DNA of 64,000 nucleotides from Candidatus Kapaibacterium sp. Lineage in GTDB: Bacteria; Bacteroidota; Ignavibacteria; Kapaibacteriales; WFXC01. Below are positions 19,758 to 28,712 of the stretch, piece after piece (within the stretch, counting starts at the first letter, position 1; each line of letters begins with the position of its first letter). The position numbers were made by a program, and so were the translations under genes. The stretch lies in the NCBI GenBank assembly GCA_015490805.1, contig WFXC01000021.1, positions 1 through 64,000 of the forward strand, read 5' to 3'. The notes beneath the pieces were generated by a model, which was given only the letters and a program-made list of their open reading frames with translations, did no database searches and had not been told where the DNA came from.

Positions 19758-21791
19758 TTACCAGTTGGCAGATATTTTCACGAAAAATGTTCGTCCCCAG
19801 CTCACTGGCCGGGGTGGTGGCGTTGTTTGCCCCCGCTGAAGTTTGACCAGCGTATCGTTGACCAGACGCACATCCAGAGCATTAGAAACACCAACGCTGA
19901 GTTGAATTTTTCCATCCCAAAAGGTTCGGGCGATGCCAAAGTCCAGTAGAGTATAAGGGTCGATAGATCCTGCTTTGACTTCATTTTTGCGAGTGTCGAT
20001 GAGATAGCCCGGTGTTTTGCCTACATATCGATATTGTGCCCACGCAGTGGAGGCAATCCATGGGATCCATTGCTGGAGTATGCCTGTCACATCCGGCGAA
20101 TAGCTATACGGTTCCACTTCGTCATATGCTTCTGCTCCATCATTACTTCGACCTGTAATGGCAAAGCCGAATCGGAAAAGGGTCGTCGAAGATTGAAGGC
20201 GGAGATTGATTTCGCCACCGTGTGTTCGATATTCTGCCCGGTTCCGGTACGTGATGGTATCTCCATCGGGCGTTGGCACACGCTCAATCAGATCAGTGAT
20301 AGTGTTGACAAAGCCCCGGAGTTGCGCTTCAATGCTCCAGTTGCTCCACTGGAGGTTCCAGCGAAGTTGCGCTGAGAAGTGCTGTGAGCGTTCAGGTTGC
20401 AGATTTTCGTTACCAACGATTTCATACAGGAGTCGTCCTCCCCAATAAAAAGGAAAGTACAGGTACAGCTCCTTGATGGTAGGACTCCGGAAGCCTTCAG
20501 CATAGGACAAATTCAATGAGAGAGATGCCAGGGGTTGAAAGTGGACGTTAACCGTTGGAGTAAGGGGAACGGCGAAAGTCTTTGTCTGTCCAAAACGAAT
20601 GGAAGGCTGTATAGTCAGCCACGGTTGGAAGGTGTACTGTCCACTGAGAAAGATTGACCCTTCGTAAACGGACTGTTTGCGATCTAAGATACGCGCTGTT
20701 TCTAAGGTTTGATAGGTTAATTCATATCCAATATGCGCTTGCAGTTGAGGAAGTAACTGACGAAATGTCAAGAAACCACGGGAAAACCACGTGGCATATT
20801 GAGTTGTATCACTTCGCTCACTCAAAAATGTGGATGCGTCTGTTTGCAAATCGACTTGATATACCTGCCGTCGACGCTGATACAATGTATAAGCAGCAAC
20901 GAACTGGGAGTAAATCGAAGATGACAGGTCGCCGCTGATTGTTACGGCATTAATCCATCGACCAGTTCGGTAGAATTCATCGTATGCCGCTGTAGCTGTC
21001 GGATTCCGGGGTTCCAGAGCGTTTTGCTGGTCATCCCAGACATAAAAAGAGTTTATGGTACCGTACAAAGAGCCTACGGGAAATCCAATACTTAGCAAAC
21101 CAGATAATTGCGTCCGTGGGATAAAATCATATTTTCGGATTGTCGATTGCTCTTTCAATCCCGGGAAGCGATACACCCCGGCAGCCAACGATATGGGAAT
21201 CTTGCCTATGCTCCATTGCACACCTCCTGAGATTCGGTAATTGCCACGAGAATCAACCAGTGCAGATATCGAAGGGTGTAATTGCGTGGTAGGATATGGT
21301 GTTCGGGTAATAATGTTCACAGCTCCACCGATAGAATTCGATCCGTAGAACGTTGAAACTGGTCCTTTGATAACCTCAACCCGCTCTATTTGATGAAGAG
21401 CGATCTGGCTTAAGTCCAGCACCCCCTTAAGTCGCCCTTCGATCGGAATACCATTCCATAGCAGCTTGACGTGTTCGCTGCTGATGCCATCGATTTCAAT
21501 ACCGCTTCCCTCGACGTCATTGTAATTAATCCGTAGGGCGGGAAGGGAGAAAAGTAATTCTCGCACAGTGAATGCTGAAAGCGGCTGGAATTCCGCTTTT
21601 GAAATGACGGAGATAGGGAAAAGCGACTTCGAATAATGGGTTGGTTCATATTGGGCTGTAACTACCACGCTGTCTATGCGGTAGATTTTTTCCGGTGGCG
21701 GAGTCTGAGTCCCTGATGACAAAGACTGAGACCACGCGATTCCACTGCTACCTACGATAGTCACAATCATTATCCACAGAGTGGAGCGCAT
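19758..21791 (-). CDS. TonB-dependent outer-membrane receptor
   Basis: A 677-residue outer-membrane transporter with a signal peptide (TLWIMIVTIVGSSGIAWSQ). A plug domain at about residues 40-150 includes SVVVTAQYEPTHY, VRELLFSLPALRI, IERVEVIKGPVSTFYG and GGAVNIITRTP. A 22-strand-type barrel follows and ends in an aromatic residue (FFVKISANW). Substrate could be an iron or heme compound, copper or cobalamin; nothing in the sequence decides. It lies between nirS and ric in the same direction. Confidence 0.93.
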   Translation of the reverse strand: MRSTLWIMIVTIVGSSGIAWSQSLSSGTQTPPPEKIYRIDSVVVTAQYEPTHYSKSLFPISVISKAEFQPLSAFTVRELLFSLPALRINYNDVEGSGIEIDGISSEHVKLLWNGIPIEGRLKGVLDLSQIALHQIERVEVIKGPVSTFYGSNSIGGAVNIITRTPYPTTQLHPSISALVDSRGNYRISGGVQWSIGKIPISLAAGVYRFPGLKEQSTIRKYDFIPRTQLSGLLSIGFPVGSLYGTINSFYVWDDQQNALEPRNPTATAAYDEFYRTGRWINAVTISGDLSSSIYSQFVAAYTLYQRRRQVYQVDLQTDASTFLSERSDTTQYATWFSRGFLTFRQLLPQLQAHIGYELTYQTLETARILDRKQSVYEGSIFLSGQYTFQPWLTIQPSIRFGQTKTFAVPLTPTVNVHFQPLASLSLNLSYAEGFRSPTIKELYLYFPFYWGGRLLYEIVGNENLQPERSQHFSAQLRWNLQWSNWSIEAQLRGFVNTITDLIERVPTPDGDTITYRNRAEYRTHGGEINLRLQSSTTLFRFGFAITGRSNDGAEAYDEVEPYSYSPDVTGILQQWIPWIASTAWAQYRYVGKTPGYLIDTRKNEVKAGSIDPYTLLDFGIARTFWDGKIQLSVGVSNALDVRLVNDTLVKLQRGQTTPPPRPVSWGRTFFVKISANW

Positions 21792-21850
21792 TGCAACGTT
21801 ACCCTTTTTGGTTAAACTGGAAACTGCATTTTGTTAGTGAGCGTTTATAA

Positions 21851-21882
21851 GCAGAGTCCTCACAGCCTTGTGAGGACTCTGC
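21851..21882 (-). terminator. Strong hairpin between nirS and the TonB receptor gene
   Basis: A perfect 14-bp stem (GCAGAGTCCTCACA / TGTGAGGACTCTGC) with a 4-nt loop, 15 nt after the nirS stop. Only two T residues follow, so it may be a 3' stabiliser or partial terminator rather than a strong intrinsic terminator. Confidence 0.6.
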
Positions 21883-21896
21883 CGGGATGCTGCGAT

Positions 21897-23552
21897 TTAG
21901 TAAATGTCGTGTACTGTGTTGTATACGTTAAAGTGTCCGGTGGGAGTTCGGACCCAATCTCCGGTAATGGTCTTCTTCAGTGTAAGCGTTTTATCATCGT
22001 AGATCAGGATTGCGGTGGACTGGTGCTTCGTCCCCCATACCGAGACCCAAACTTCATCGCCAGCTTTGTTGTATTCCAGATGGACAGCCCGACCGGGAAA
22101 CTCTTTGGGAATTTCAATAGTCTTAATCACTTCCAGAGAGTTTTTATCGATGACAAAAACGCTCCGTTGCAGCTTGGGATCGGGATTAAGGGGACGGTCG
22201 GCCCAAATGTGGGGGGATTTTGGATGCGTTTTGATAAAGAGGTTGCCTCCACCTTTGCCAGGTAGATGAATTTTCTTTACTACTTGCCACGGTTTAGTTC
22301 CATTACCATCCGTTGGAGTTGTAATGCAAGCAATAGTGTTGTCTCCCAGATGTCCAGTGAGCCACAGATTCCCATATTGGGGATGCTTTAGCGTTGCTCC
22401 CCGACCCGGATGGGGGCGATTTCCCGTAGGAATAATCGCACTAACGACTTTCTCTTTGGCATCAACGGCGACAATACGGTTCATAGCATTGGCAGCTACT
22501 AAGAAGTAGCGTTTTGTCAGATCCCAACCGCCGTCGTGCAAGAACTTTTCAGCATCTAACGCTGTAATATCGACGCGTCCCTTGTCCAGGTTTTTGTAGT
22601 TCACAATCCAAACGATCCCGGCTTCCTTGAGGTTCACGATCCACGACGGTTCAAAATGTGAGGCAACAATCGAAGCAACGCGGGTTTCCCGCATAAATTC
22701 GTTGTCGTCATACGTGTAGCTGCTGGTTGAAATGATCTTCAATGGTTCTAAGGTTTGTCCATCTAAAATCACCAAGTGAGGGGGCCAGTAACCACCGACA
22801 ACCACATACTTATCCAGAAAATCTCCTTCCGGTCCTTTGTATTTGCTGGATTCCACCGAGCGGGCATCGTACGCAACTTTGATCTCAGCAACCTTGTCCG
22901 GTTTCTTCATCCACAGGTCGATCATCGTGACTTTTCCATCACGCCCGATGGAGTAAAAGTAGCGTCCGGTAGCAGAAGAGCGGAGAATGTGTACGGCAAA
23001 ACCAGTGTTGACAATGCTGACCAGCTCTTTGGTATCGCCGTCGATGATGGCGACTTTGCCGACATCGCGGAGAATGACACCCATAAAGTTTTTCCAGTTC
23101 CGATTATGTTCTGGCTTTTTGGGGCGATCTTGCGGCTCAACATATACTTTCCATGTATCGTACATTTGCTCCATACTCATTTCTGGTGGTGCTGGTGGTT
23201 CGTTGTGGAGAAATTTGATCATCAAATTGATCTCATCTTTACTGAGTACGCCCTGACGCCCCCAATCTGGCATACCGCCTGGTTTTCCATACATAATGGT
23301 CTGGAAGAGCTGGCTGTCAGGAATAGTTGCTATGCGATCTGGTAAAAGACTGGGTCCTGTCGCTCCTTTACGTGTCGTCCCATGACATCCAGCACAAGTG
23401 TTAAAGTAAATATCCGACGCTTTTGCCATTTCTTCTTTGCTCAGTGCGTATTTGCCTTGCTCATTAAGCTCAACGAAGCCCATAATAAATAAAGCGCTGG
23501 CAGTTACTAATATCCCCAAGATAATCGCTGACCGCTGTAGAACCCGACGCAT
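21897..23552 (-). CDS. nirS: Cytochrome cd1 nitrite reductase
   Basis: Reduces nitrite to nitric oxide in the periplasm. From the ATG at 23552 the protein has 551 residues: an N-terminal export/anchor helix (about 8-28), a cytochrome c domain with CAGCHG at 53-58, and an eight-bladed d1-heme propeller. NirS marks are NTGFAVHILRSSATG (proximal d1 ligand His), GGYWPPHLVILDG, the two active-site histidines in LTGHLGD and IKTHPKS, and the end HFNVYNTVHDIY. The frame opens at 23609, but the promoter would start transcription there, so 23552 (with AGGGA upstream) is preferred. No d1-heme biosynthesis genes are nearby; the membrane helix may anchor the protein. Confidence 0.93.
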   Translation of the reverse strand: MRRVLQRSAIILGILVTASALFIMGFVELNEQGKYALSKEEMAKASDIYFNTCAGCHGTTRKGATGPSLLPDRIATIPDSQLFQTIMYGKPGGMPDWGRQGVLSKDEINLMIKFLHNEPPAPPEMSMEQMYDTWKVYVEPQDRPKKPEHNRNWKNFMGVILRDVGKVAIIDGDTKELVSIVNTGFAVHILRSSATGRYFYSIGRDGKVTMIDLWMKKPDKVAEIKVAYDARSVESSKYKGPEGDFLDKYVVVGGYWPPHLVILDGQTLEPLKIISTSSYTYDDNEFMRETRVASIVASHFEPSWIVNLKEAGIVWIVNYKNLDKGRVDITALDAEKFLHDGGWDLTKRYFLVAANAMNRIVAVDAKEKVVSAIIPTGNRPHPGRGATLKHPQYGNLWLTGHLGDNTIACITTPTDGNGTKPWQVVKKIHLPGKGGGNLFIKTHPKSPHIWADRPLNPDPKLQRSVFVIDKNSLEVIKTIEIPKEFPGRAVHLEYNKAGDEVWVSVWGTKHQSTAILIYDDKTLTLKKTITGDWVRTPTGHFNVYNTVHDIY

Positions 23553-23613
23553 CGCTCTGATCCCTGTTTGTTTGACACAATTCACTATACGTGCTGTGCC
23601 GTTAAGCACATTA

Positions 23614-23644
23614 CAAATTTAAGACTTTTTCATCTTTTAAGCAA
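23614..23644 (-). promoter_or_regulatory. Bacteroidota-type promoter of nirS
   Basis: On the minus strand TTG (23644-23642), exactly 20 nt, then TAAATTTG (23621-23614). Transcription would begin near 23607, leaving about 55 nt to the nirS ATG. Confidence 0.8.
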
Positions 23645-23650
23645 CAGGTA

Positions 23651-23674
23651 GAAAATGAAAATTCTGTCATTTTC
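23651..23674. promoter_or_regulatory. Inverted repeat upstream of the nirS promoter, candidate operator
   Basis: GAAAATGA, 8 nt, TCATTTTC: a perfect 8-bp inverted repeat centred near -55 relative to the predicted nirS start. It resembles a dimeric regulator site, but is not a canonical FNR box. The rest of the 23,622-23,877 gap shows nothing else. Confidence 0.45.
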
Positions 23675-23877
23675 GAGCGAAAGGTCGTATTGATGACAAA
23701 AGCAAGGGATATTCAGAGGGATAGAGAGCACGAAAATGTAGAGAGCGGGTGAAACATATTGCAGTTTTCTCCCTTCCTTGTGCCACTGGCGGCAAAATAT
23801 TTAGGATGCAAGTGGAGCTGAAATTTCCCATTTCATTGCTCGTTGTAATGGCTTTTGTAGAGTCGGGCGGAAGGGCG

Positions 23878-25023
23878 ATGCAAATTCCCTTTTTGGATTT
23901 ACGAACACAATATCAGCAGCTTGCTGAGCAGCTTGAACATCGTGTTTTGCACGTCCTTCGATCGGGGCAGTATATTCTGGGTCCAGAAGTCGAAGCATTC
24001 GAAAATCGGGCTGCTCAATATCTGGGAGTTGCCGATGCTATTGCGGTGTCCAGCGGAACGGATGCGCTATTGATGGCGTTGATGGGACTGGGAGTTGGTC
24101 CCGGCGATGAAGTGCTGGTCCCGGATTTTTCGTTCGTTGCAACTGCGATGGTCGTGGCACGCGTGGGAGCGACGCCGGTTTTTGTTGATGTTGAACCTGA
24201 TACGCTGACCATCGACGTTCAGCAGGCAGCCGCAAAGGTGACACAAAAAACACGAGCGATCATCCCGGTCCATCTCTATGGGCAGATGGCAGATATGGAT
24301 GCAGTGCTGCAGCTTGCCCGGGAACACGATTTATGGGTCATTGAAGATGCAGCGCAGGCATTTGGGGCAGAGCACCGGTCGGGTAGGAAAGCAGGGACGC
24401 TGGGCACTATCGGATGCTTTTCTTTTTATCCCACAAAGAACCTGGGAGCAGCAGGAGAGGCAGGATTGATTGCGACGAATGATCCAGCGCTGGCAGCGCG
24501 ACTTCGTATCATCCGAAACCAGGGACAGGAATATCGGTACGACAGTACAGTGATCGGAGGAAACTTCCGGATGGATGCGGTGCAGGCTGCGATATTGAAT
24601 GTGAAGTTGCCGATGGCAGATCGGTGGAATCAGCAGCGGCAGCAACTTGCCCATACATATCGCCGTTTACTGGAGCAGGCAGGATTGGTAGAACACCCGC
24701 ACCGTCCTATCCGGTTGTTGAATGTTCGCTATGCTGACAGCCAGGCAGTATTCCCGCACGTCTATCACCAGTTTGTGGTACTTGCCCACCGTCGAGATGC
24801 GTTGCGACAGTTCCTTGCACAGCAAGGAATCGAAACGCAGGTGTATTATCCTGTGCCTTTTCACCAGCAGCAATGTTTTTCGCAGTATCCGTCTATTGCT
24901 GATCCATTTCCAGTGGCAACGGCTGTAGCGCAACAGGTGTTAGCGTTGCCTATTTATCCGGGACTGTCCTTAGCAGCGCAGCAGGCGATTGTGCAAGCAA
25001 TGAAACAGTTCTACGATGCATAG
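23878..25023 (+). CDS. DegT/DnrJ/EryC1-family sugar aminotransferase
   Basis: PLP enzyme that typically transaminates nucleotide-linked keto-sugars for surface polysaccharide synthesis. With the ATG at 23878 (strong GGAAGGG upstream) it has 381 residues, the family norm. It begins IPFLDLRTQYQQL; the cofactor lysine is in YPTKNLGAAGEAG near residue 187, and VIEDAAQAFGA supplies the Asp that contacts the pyridine nitrogen. The frame is open back to 23749, but the added 43 residues are unlike the family. It overlaps the next gene by 8 bp; no other polysaccharide genes are nearby. Confidence 0.92.
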   Translation: MQIPFLDLRTQYQQLAEQLEHRVLHVLRSGQYILGPEVEAFENRAAQYLGVADAIAVSSGTDALLMALMGLGVGPGDEVLVPDFSFVATAMVVARVGATPVFVDVEPDTLTIDVQQAAAKVTQKTRAIIPVHLYGQMADMDAVLQLAREHDLWVIEDAAQAFGAEHRSGRKAGTLGTIGCFSFYPTKNLGAAGEAGLIATNDPALAARLRIIRNQGQEYRYDSTVIGGNFRMDAVQAAILNVKLPMADRWNQQRQQLAHTYRRLLEQAGLVEHPHRPIRLLNVRYADSQAVFPHVYHQFVVLAHRRDALRQFLAQQGIETQVYYPVPFHQQQCFSQYPSIADPFPVATAVAQQVLALPIYPGLSLAAQQAIVQAMKQFYDA

Positions 25024-25894
25024 GGGATGGATAGGATTATGGATGTTTACCCTGCTGGTCAGTTGGGCACAGCAAGGACCACCCAGGGTGCAGGACAGCA
25101 TCTGTTTTCGGTATCAACTTCGTCCCGGCGATTCGCTGGTATACTATGTGATTGGGAGTGATAGCATTCTTACCTATGAAACTCCTCCGTTGCAACAGCG
25201 ATGGTTTCTCCGGCTGATCGTTGTCTGTGATTCGGTCGATCAACAGGGCTACTTTCATTTCCGGCAGTGGATCGACAGTGTCTACCGGCAACGGTGGTAT
25301 GAAGGTAAGCCGCATTCGCTGGTTATTGATACCAGCTCCCCGTGGGAGCAGGTTGTTATCCATTTCGAGATGAACGATCAGGGATGGATTACGGAATACC
25401 GGTACAGTGATACTTTGCGTCGGATGACCAGCCCCGGCGGAATGTTTCTACCCCGCCTGTGGCGAGCGGGTGCTTACGGTTGCTGGCTCTCCCACCGAAG
25501 CTGGACAACCGAGCGGTTGATTGAGCGTGTGCCGGAAAACGCATATCCGCCGCCGGCGCGCAAGTATCGAACTGTTTTTACTGCCCGTTACCGCAAGGAT
25601 TCTCTCTCGATTCCCATTGCGAAGTGCACATTTGCTTCCGTTGTCAAGCAACAAGCGGCTGTTCCAATTGATGGGCGATCAGCAATCTTGGAAGCAACGA
25701 TTCACGAGTACGGTTTCCTGATTCAAGATACCCGATGGTTTGTTCCTCGGCATCTCTATGCAACGGCACAGGCAGATTTCACTCTGTGGTTTTCCAAAAA
25801 AGATAAGCTACAAGGTACGCATTTTACCCGCGTGGACTATTACCTGCACACCGCTCGGTTTGCGCCGTCTCACAAAGGACAACGCTTCAAATGA
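25016..25894 (+). CDS. Exported protein of unknown function
   Basis: A 292-residue protein with a short signal peptide (WIGLWMFTLLVSWAQQ). The mature part is rich in aromatic residues and alternating strand-like stretches (CFRYQLRPGDSLVYYVIGSDS, shown here only in part), with beta-rich character suggesting a periplasmic or outer-membrane-associated protein. No catalytic motif is visible. It overlaps the aminotransferase by 8 bp and the next VWA-OmpA gene by 4 bp (ATGA), so the three are translationally linked and it may be a partner of the VWA-OmpA protein. Family not recognised. Confidence 0.75.
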   Translation: MHRGWIGLWMFTLLVSWAQQGPPRVQDSICFRYQLRPGDSLVYYVIGSDSILTYETPPLQQRWFLRLIVVCDSVDQQGYFHFRQWIDSVYRQRWYEGKPHSLVIDTSSPWEQVVIHFEMNDQGWITEYRYSDTLRRMTSPGGMFLPRLWRAGAYGCWLSHRSWTTERLIERVPENAYPPPARKYRTVFTARYRKDSLSIPIAKCTFASVVKQQAAVPIDGRSAILEATIHEYGFLIQDTRWFVPRHLYATAQADFTLWFSKKDKLQGTHFTRVDYYLHTARFAPSHKGQRFK

Positions 25895-27231
25895 AACTGC
25901 TTTGCTGGATTGCTACTATCACCGCCTGGCTCTATGGTGCGACGATGCTCCAGCTCTACGGACAGGATACAGTGCGCTCGCCGTCAAAGCCAGTAACACC
26001 AGAAACGGTGTTAAAGCGGGCAAAGATCAAGGCGGAGAATCGTCCATTGACCATCACCATACGGGATGTTGATATTCGCCACTTCCCCATCATTGGAGTT
26101 ATTGTAGAAGCACTGGACCGACAGGGGCAACCAGTGGATACGCTCCGGGCAACCGATGTGCGAATTTTTGAAAACGGCGTTGAAAAGTTGATTCTGCGGG
26201 TTGAACGCGTCCGCATCAATCAAAAAAAGCCGGTAGACTTCGTTTTTGTTCTGGATGTAACCGGTACAATGGGAGGCTACATTGAGGGGATTCGCAAGCA
26301 TTTGCAACGCTTTACGGAAGTACTGCAACGACGCGGCATCGACTATCGATTGTCACTGGTGCTGTTTACTGATGTGGTCGAAAAAACCTATCCTTTTACC
26401 CGGAATGTTCAGGAATTTCTCGGCTATCTCCGGAATCTGACAGCGGCAGGGGGGCTGGATGAGAAGGAAAATGCTTTGGAGGCAATGGCAGCCGCTATCC
26501 ATCTTCCCTTGCGGGATAGTGCGGAGCGGGTCATTGTCCTGATCACGGATGCGCCATATCACCAGAAAGGGGAATATGGTGCTGGTACGACCCAGTTCAC
26601 CACGCAGAGTATTATTGAGTTGCTCAAACGTAAGCACATTCGGGTCTTCTGCATTACGCAGCCGAAGCTGAAGGAATACTGGCAAATTGCCAGAGAAACC
26701 CGGGGAGCAGTCTTTGACATTGAGCAGCCGTTTTATGATATTTTGAACCGGTTTTCGCAGCAACTGACTACGCTCTTTGCGATCTATTACCGAACGGACA
26801 AAGAAATTCCGCCAGATTCTATTGAGATTGGCATCTACGATCGCCGCGCCAAACGGCTGGTCAGGAAGAAAATTTCTATCATCGAGATTGGGCGGCGGCT
26901 TATCATCGAGAATTTGCTGTTTGAGACGGGCAGTGCTGCTTTGCCGGATACTGTTCCTGAGCTGGATCGCATCGCATTGTTTATGCAGCGACATCCAAAC
27001 GTGAAAATCCGGGTTGAAGGGCATACCGATGCTGTTGGGAGAGCACGATTCAACTACCGACTCTCTGTTCGGCGAGCACAGGCGGTCAAAAACTATCTGG
27101 TTGCCAGAGGTGTTGACCCCAAACGGATTTTGGTGTATGGATATGGGGAATCGCAGCCGATTGCCAGCAATGAAACGGAATTTGGCAGGCGGCTGAACCG
27201 GCGGACGGAGATCGTCATCGTGAGCAAATGA
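25891..27231 (+). CDS. VWA-domain protein with C-terminal OmpA peptidoglycan-binding domain
   Basis: A 446-residue exported protein. After a signal peptide comes a beta-rich segment (to about residue 110), a von Willebrand factor A domain with the metal-site loop DVTGTMGG near residue 123 (Thr in place of the usual Ser residues of DxSxS) and LITDAPYH further on, then an OmpA-like domain from about residue 325 (LLFETGSAALP, RVEGHTDAVG, YGYGESQPIASN, RRLNRRTEIVI). The OmpA part should bind peptidoglycan while the VWA part binds a protein partner. It is coupled by ATGA to the exported protein upstream. Confidence 0.9.
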   Translation: MKLLCWIATITAWLYGATMLQLYGQDTVRSPSKPVTPETVLKRAKIKAENRPLTITIRDVDIRHFPIIGVIVEALDRQGQPVDTLRATDVRIFENGVEKLILRVERVRINQKKPVDFVFVLDVTGTMGGYIEGIRKHLQRFTEVLQRRGIDYRLSLVLFTDVVEKTYPFTRNVQEFLGYLRNLTAAGGLDEKENALEAMAAAIHLPLRDSAERVIVLITDAPYHQKGEYGAGTTQFTTQSIIELLKRKHIRVFCITQPKLKEYWQIARETRGAVFDIEQPFYDILNRFSQQLTTLFAIYYRTDKEIPPDSIEIGIYDRRAKRLVRKKISIIEIGRRLIIENLLFETGSAALPDTVPELDRIALFMQRHPNVKIRVEGHTDAVGRARFNYRLSVRRAQAVKNYLVARGVDPKRILVYGYGESQPIASNETEFGRRLNRRTEIVIVSK

Positions 27232-27331
27232 ACGGTGCAATCTCGATGTGGACATCCGCACGATTTGCTGCGGTTATTCGTATTGATTGTGCAAAGGGAG
27301 CAGTACAACGAAAAAGGGTTGATACAGAGCG

Positions 27332-28588
27332 TTGAACACAACACCGGAACCTGCGGTATTGGTTGGCATTGTGACTGCGAAGCAGCAACGCCGGAATGTT
27401 GAGGAGCATCTGCAAGAGTTAGCACTTCTGGCTGAAACAGCCGGCGCTACCGTTGTTCGCACCATCATTCAAACCCGGACCCATCCAGATCCTGCCACAT
27501 TTATCGGGAAGGGAAAGGTCGAAGAACTGCGACAGTGGCTTCAGGATCACCAGGTTCATCTGGTCATTTTTGATGATGATCTTTCCCCGTCACAGGCGCG
27601 GAACTTGGAGCAGCAGTGGGAAGCCAAGGTCATTGACCGCACACAACTGATTTTGCAAATTTTCGCCCAGCACGCCCGGACGCGCGAGGCGCGCACCCAG
27701 GTGGAATTAGCACAACTGGAGTATCTCCTTCCCCGATTGACACGGATGTGGACGCACCTTTCCAAGCAGTATGGAGGCATTGGCACCAAGGGACCGGGGG
27801 AAAAACAAATTGAAATGGACCGCCGATTGTTCCGTTCTCGGATCGCCACGCTCAAGCGGAAGCTTCAGCAAATCAGCCAGCAGCGACAGCAGCAGCGGAA
27901 AGGGCGACAGCAATTCCTCCGGTTTTCTCTGGTTGGATATACGAATGCTGGAAAGTCAACCCTTGCCAATGTCCTGGCAAATGCTGGAGTCTATGCAGCA
28001 GACAAGTTGTTTGCAACCTTAGATACCATTACCCGGAAGATTGTGCTGCCCAGCGGAAAGCCAGCATTGTTATCCGATACCGTGGGGTTTATTCGTAAAC
28101 TGCCGCCTTCCCTCATTGCTTCCTTCCATTCGACCTTAGCAGAAATCGTGGAATCGGACATTTTACTGCACGTCGTTGATATTTCTCATCCTGCTTATGA
28201 AGAGCACATTCAGGTGGTACTGGATACGCTTCGGCAGTTAGGCGCCGATCAAAAGCCTGTTCTGACCGTGTTCAACAAGCTGGATGTACTGGAAGATCGC
28301 CAGGTGCTTCCCTATGCACTCCAGCACTATGCACCGGCAGTTGCGGTCTCGGCTACGCGAGGCATTAACATTACCGGTTTGCTGGAAAAGATGGATGCGA
28401 TGGCAGCGCGCCACCAGATTGTACTCAACCTGCACGTGCCCTATTCAGAAGCTGCCGTCATAGGGCGACTCTATGAAACGGGATCGATTCTTCAGCGGTC
28501 GGATGAAGAGCAGGGCATTCGTCTGGTCGTTCGATTACCAGCGACGCAGGCAGCACAGTTTCAGCATTATTTGCTCCCCACCTCATAG
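27332..28588 (+). CDS. hflX: GTPase HflX
   Basis: Ribosome-associated GTPase that rescues or splits stalled ribosomes. The 418-residue protein has the N-terminal HflX glycine-rich region (TFIGKGKVEEL), the linker GGIGTKGPGEKQIEMDRR and the GTPase domain with GYTNAGKSTLAN near residue 203, DTVGFIRKLP and VFNKLDVL. The start taken is a TTG at 27332; no in-frame ATG is close and the ribosome-binding site is weak, so the start is uncertain. About 100 nt separate it from the VWA-OmpA gene. Confidence 0.95.
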   Translation: MNTTPEPAVLVGIVTAKQQRRNVEEHLQELALLAETAGATVVRTIIQTRTHPDPATFIGKGKVEELRQWLQDHQVHLVIFDDDLSPSQARNLEQQWEAKVIDRTQLILQIFAQHARTREARTQVELAQLEYLLPRLTRMWTHLSKQYGGIGTKGPGEKQIEMDRRLFRSRIATLKRKLQQISQQRQQQRKGRQQFLRFSLVGYTNAGKSTLANVLANAGVYAADKLFATLDTITRKIVLPSGKPALLSDTVGFIRKLPPSLIASFHSTLAEIVESDILLHVVDISHPAYEEHIQVVLDTLRQLGADQKPVLTVFNKLDVLEDRQVLPYALQHYAPAVAVSATRGINITGLLEKMDAMAARHQIVLNLHVPYSEAAVIGRLYETGSILQRSDEEQGIRLVVRLPATQAAQFQHYLLPTS

Positions 28589-28712
28589 TGGCACCGGCAG
28601 TTTGTTCATACCAACACAAGGGGACGCTGTGAAGCTCCCGTGATGCCTCTTTGCAGGAGGAATGTTATTTTCGCAGGATGTGGAAAACAAATGAACGGGG
28701 TACTGCACAACA

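Noticed and set aside
21770-21778. Third perfect DnaA box
   Set aside because: It lies within the signal-peptide codons of the TonB receptor gene, isolated; taken as chance.
21897-23552. NirN or NirF (d1-heme biosynthesis relatives) instead of NirS
   Set aside because: Both active-site histidine segments and the NVYNTVHDIY end of NirS are present, together with the cytochrome c domain.
26353-27261. 302-codon minus-strand frame
   Set aside because: Antisense to the VWA-OmpA gene, which has recognisable domains and gene overlap.
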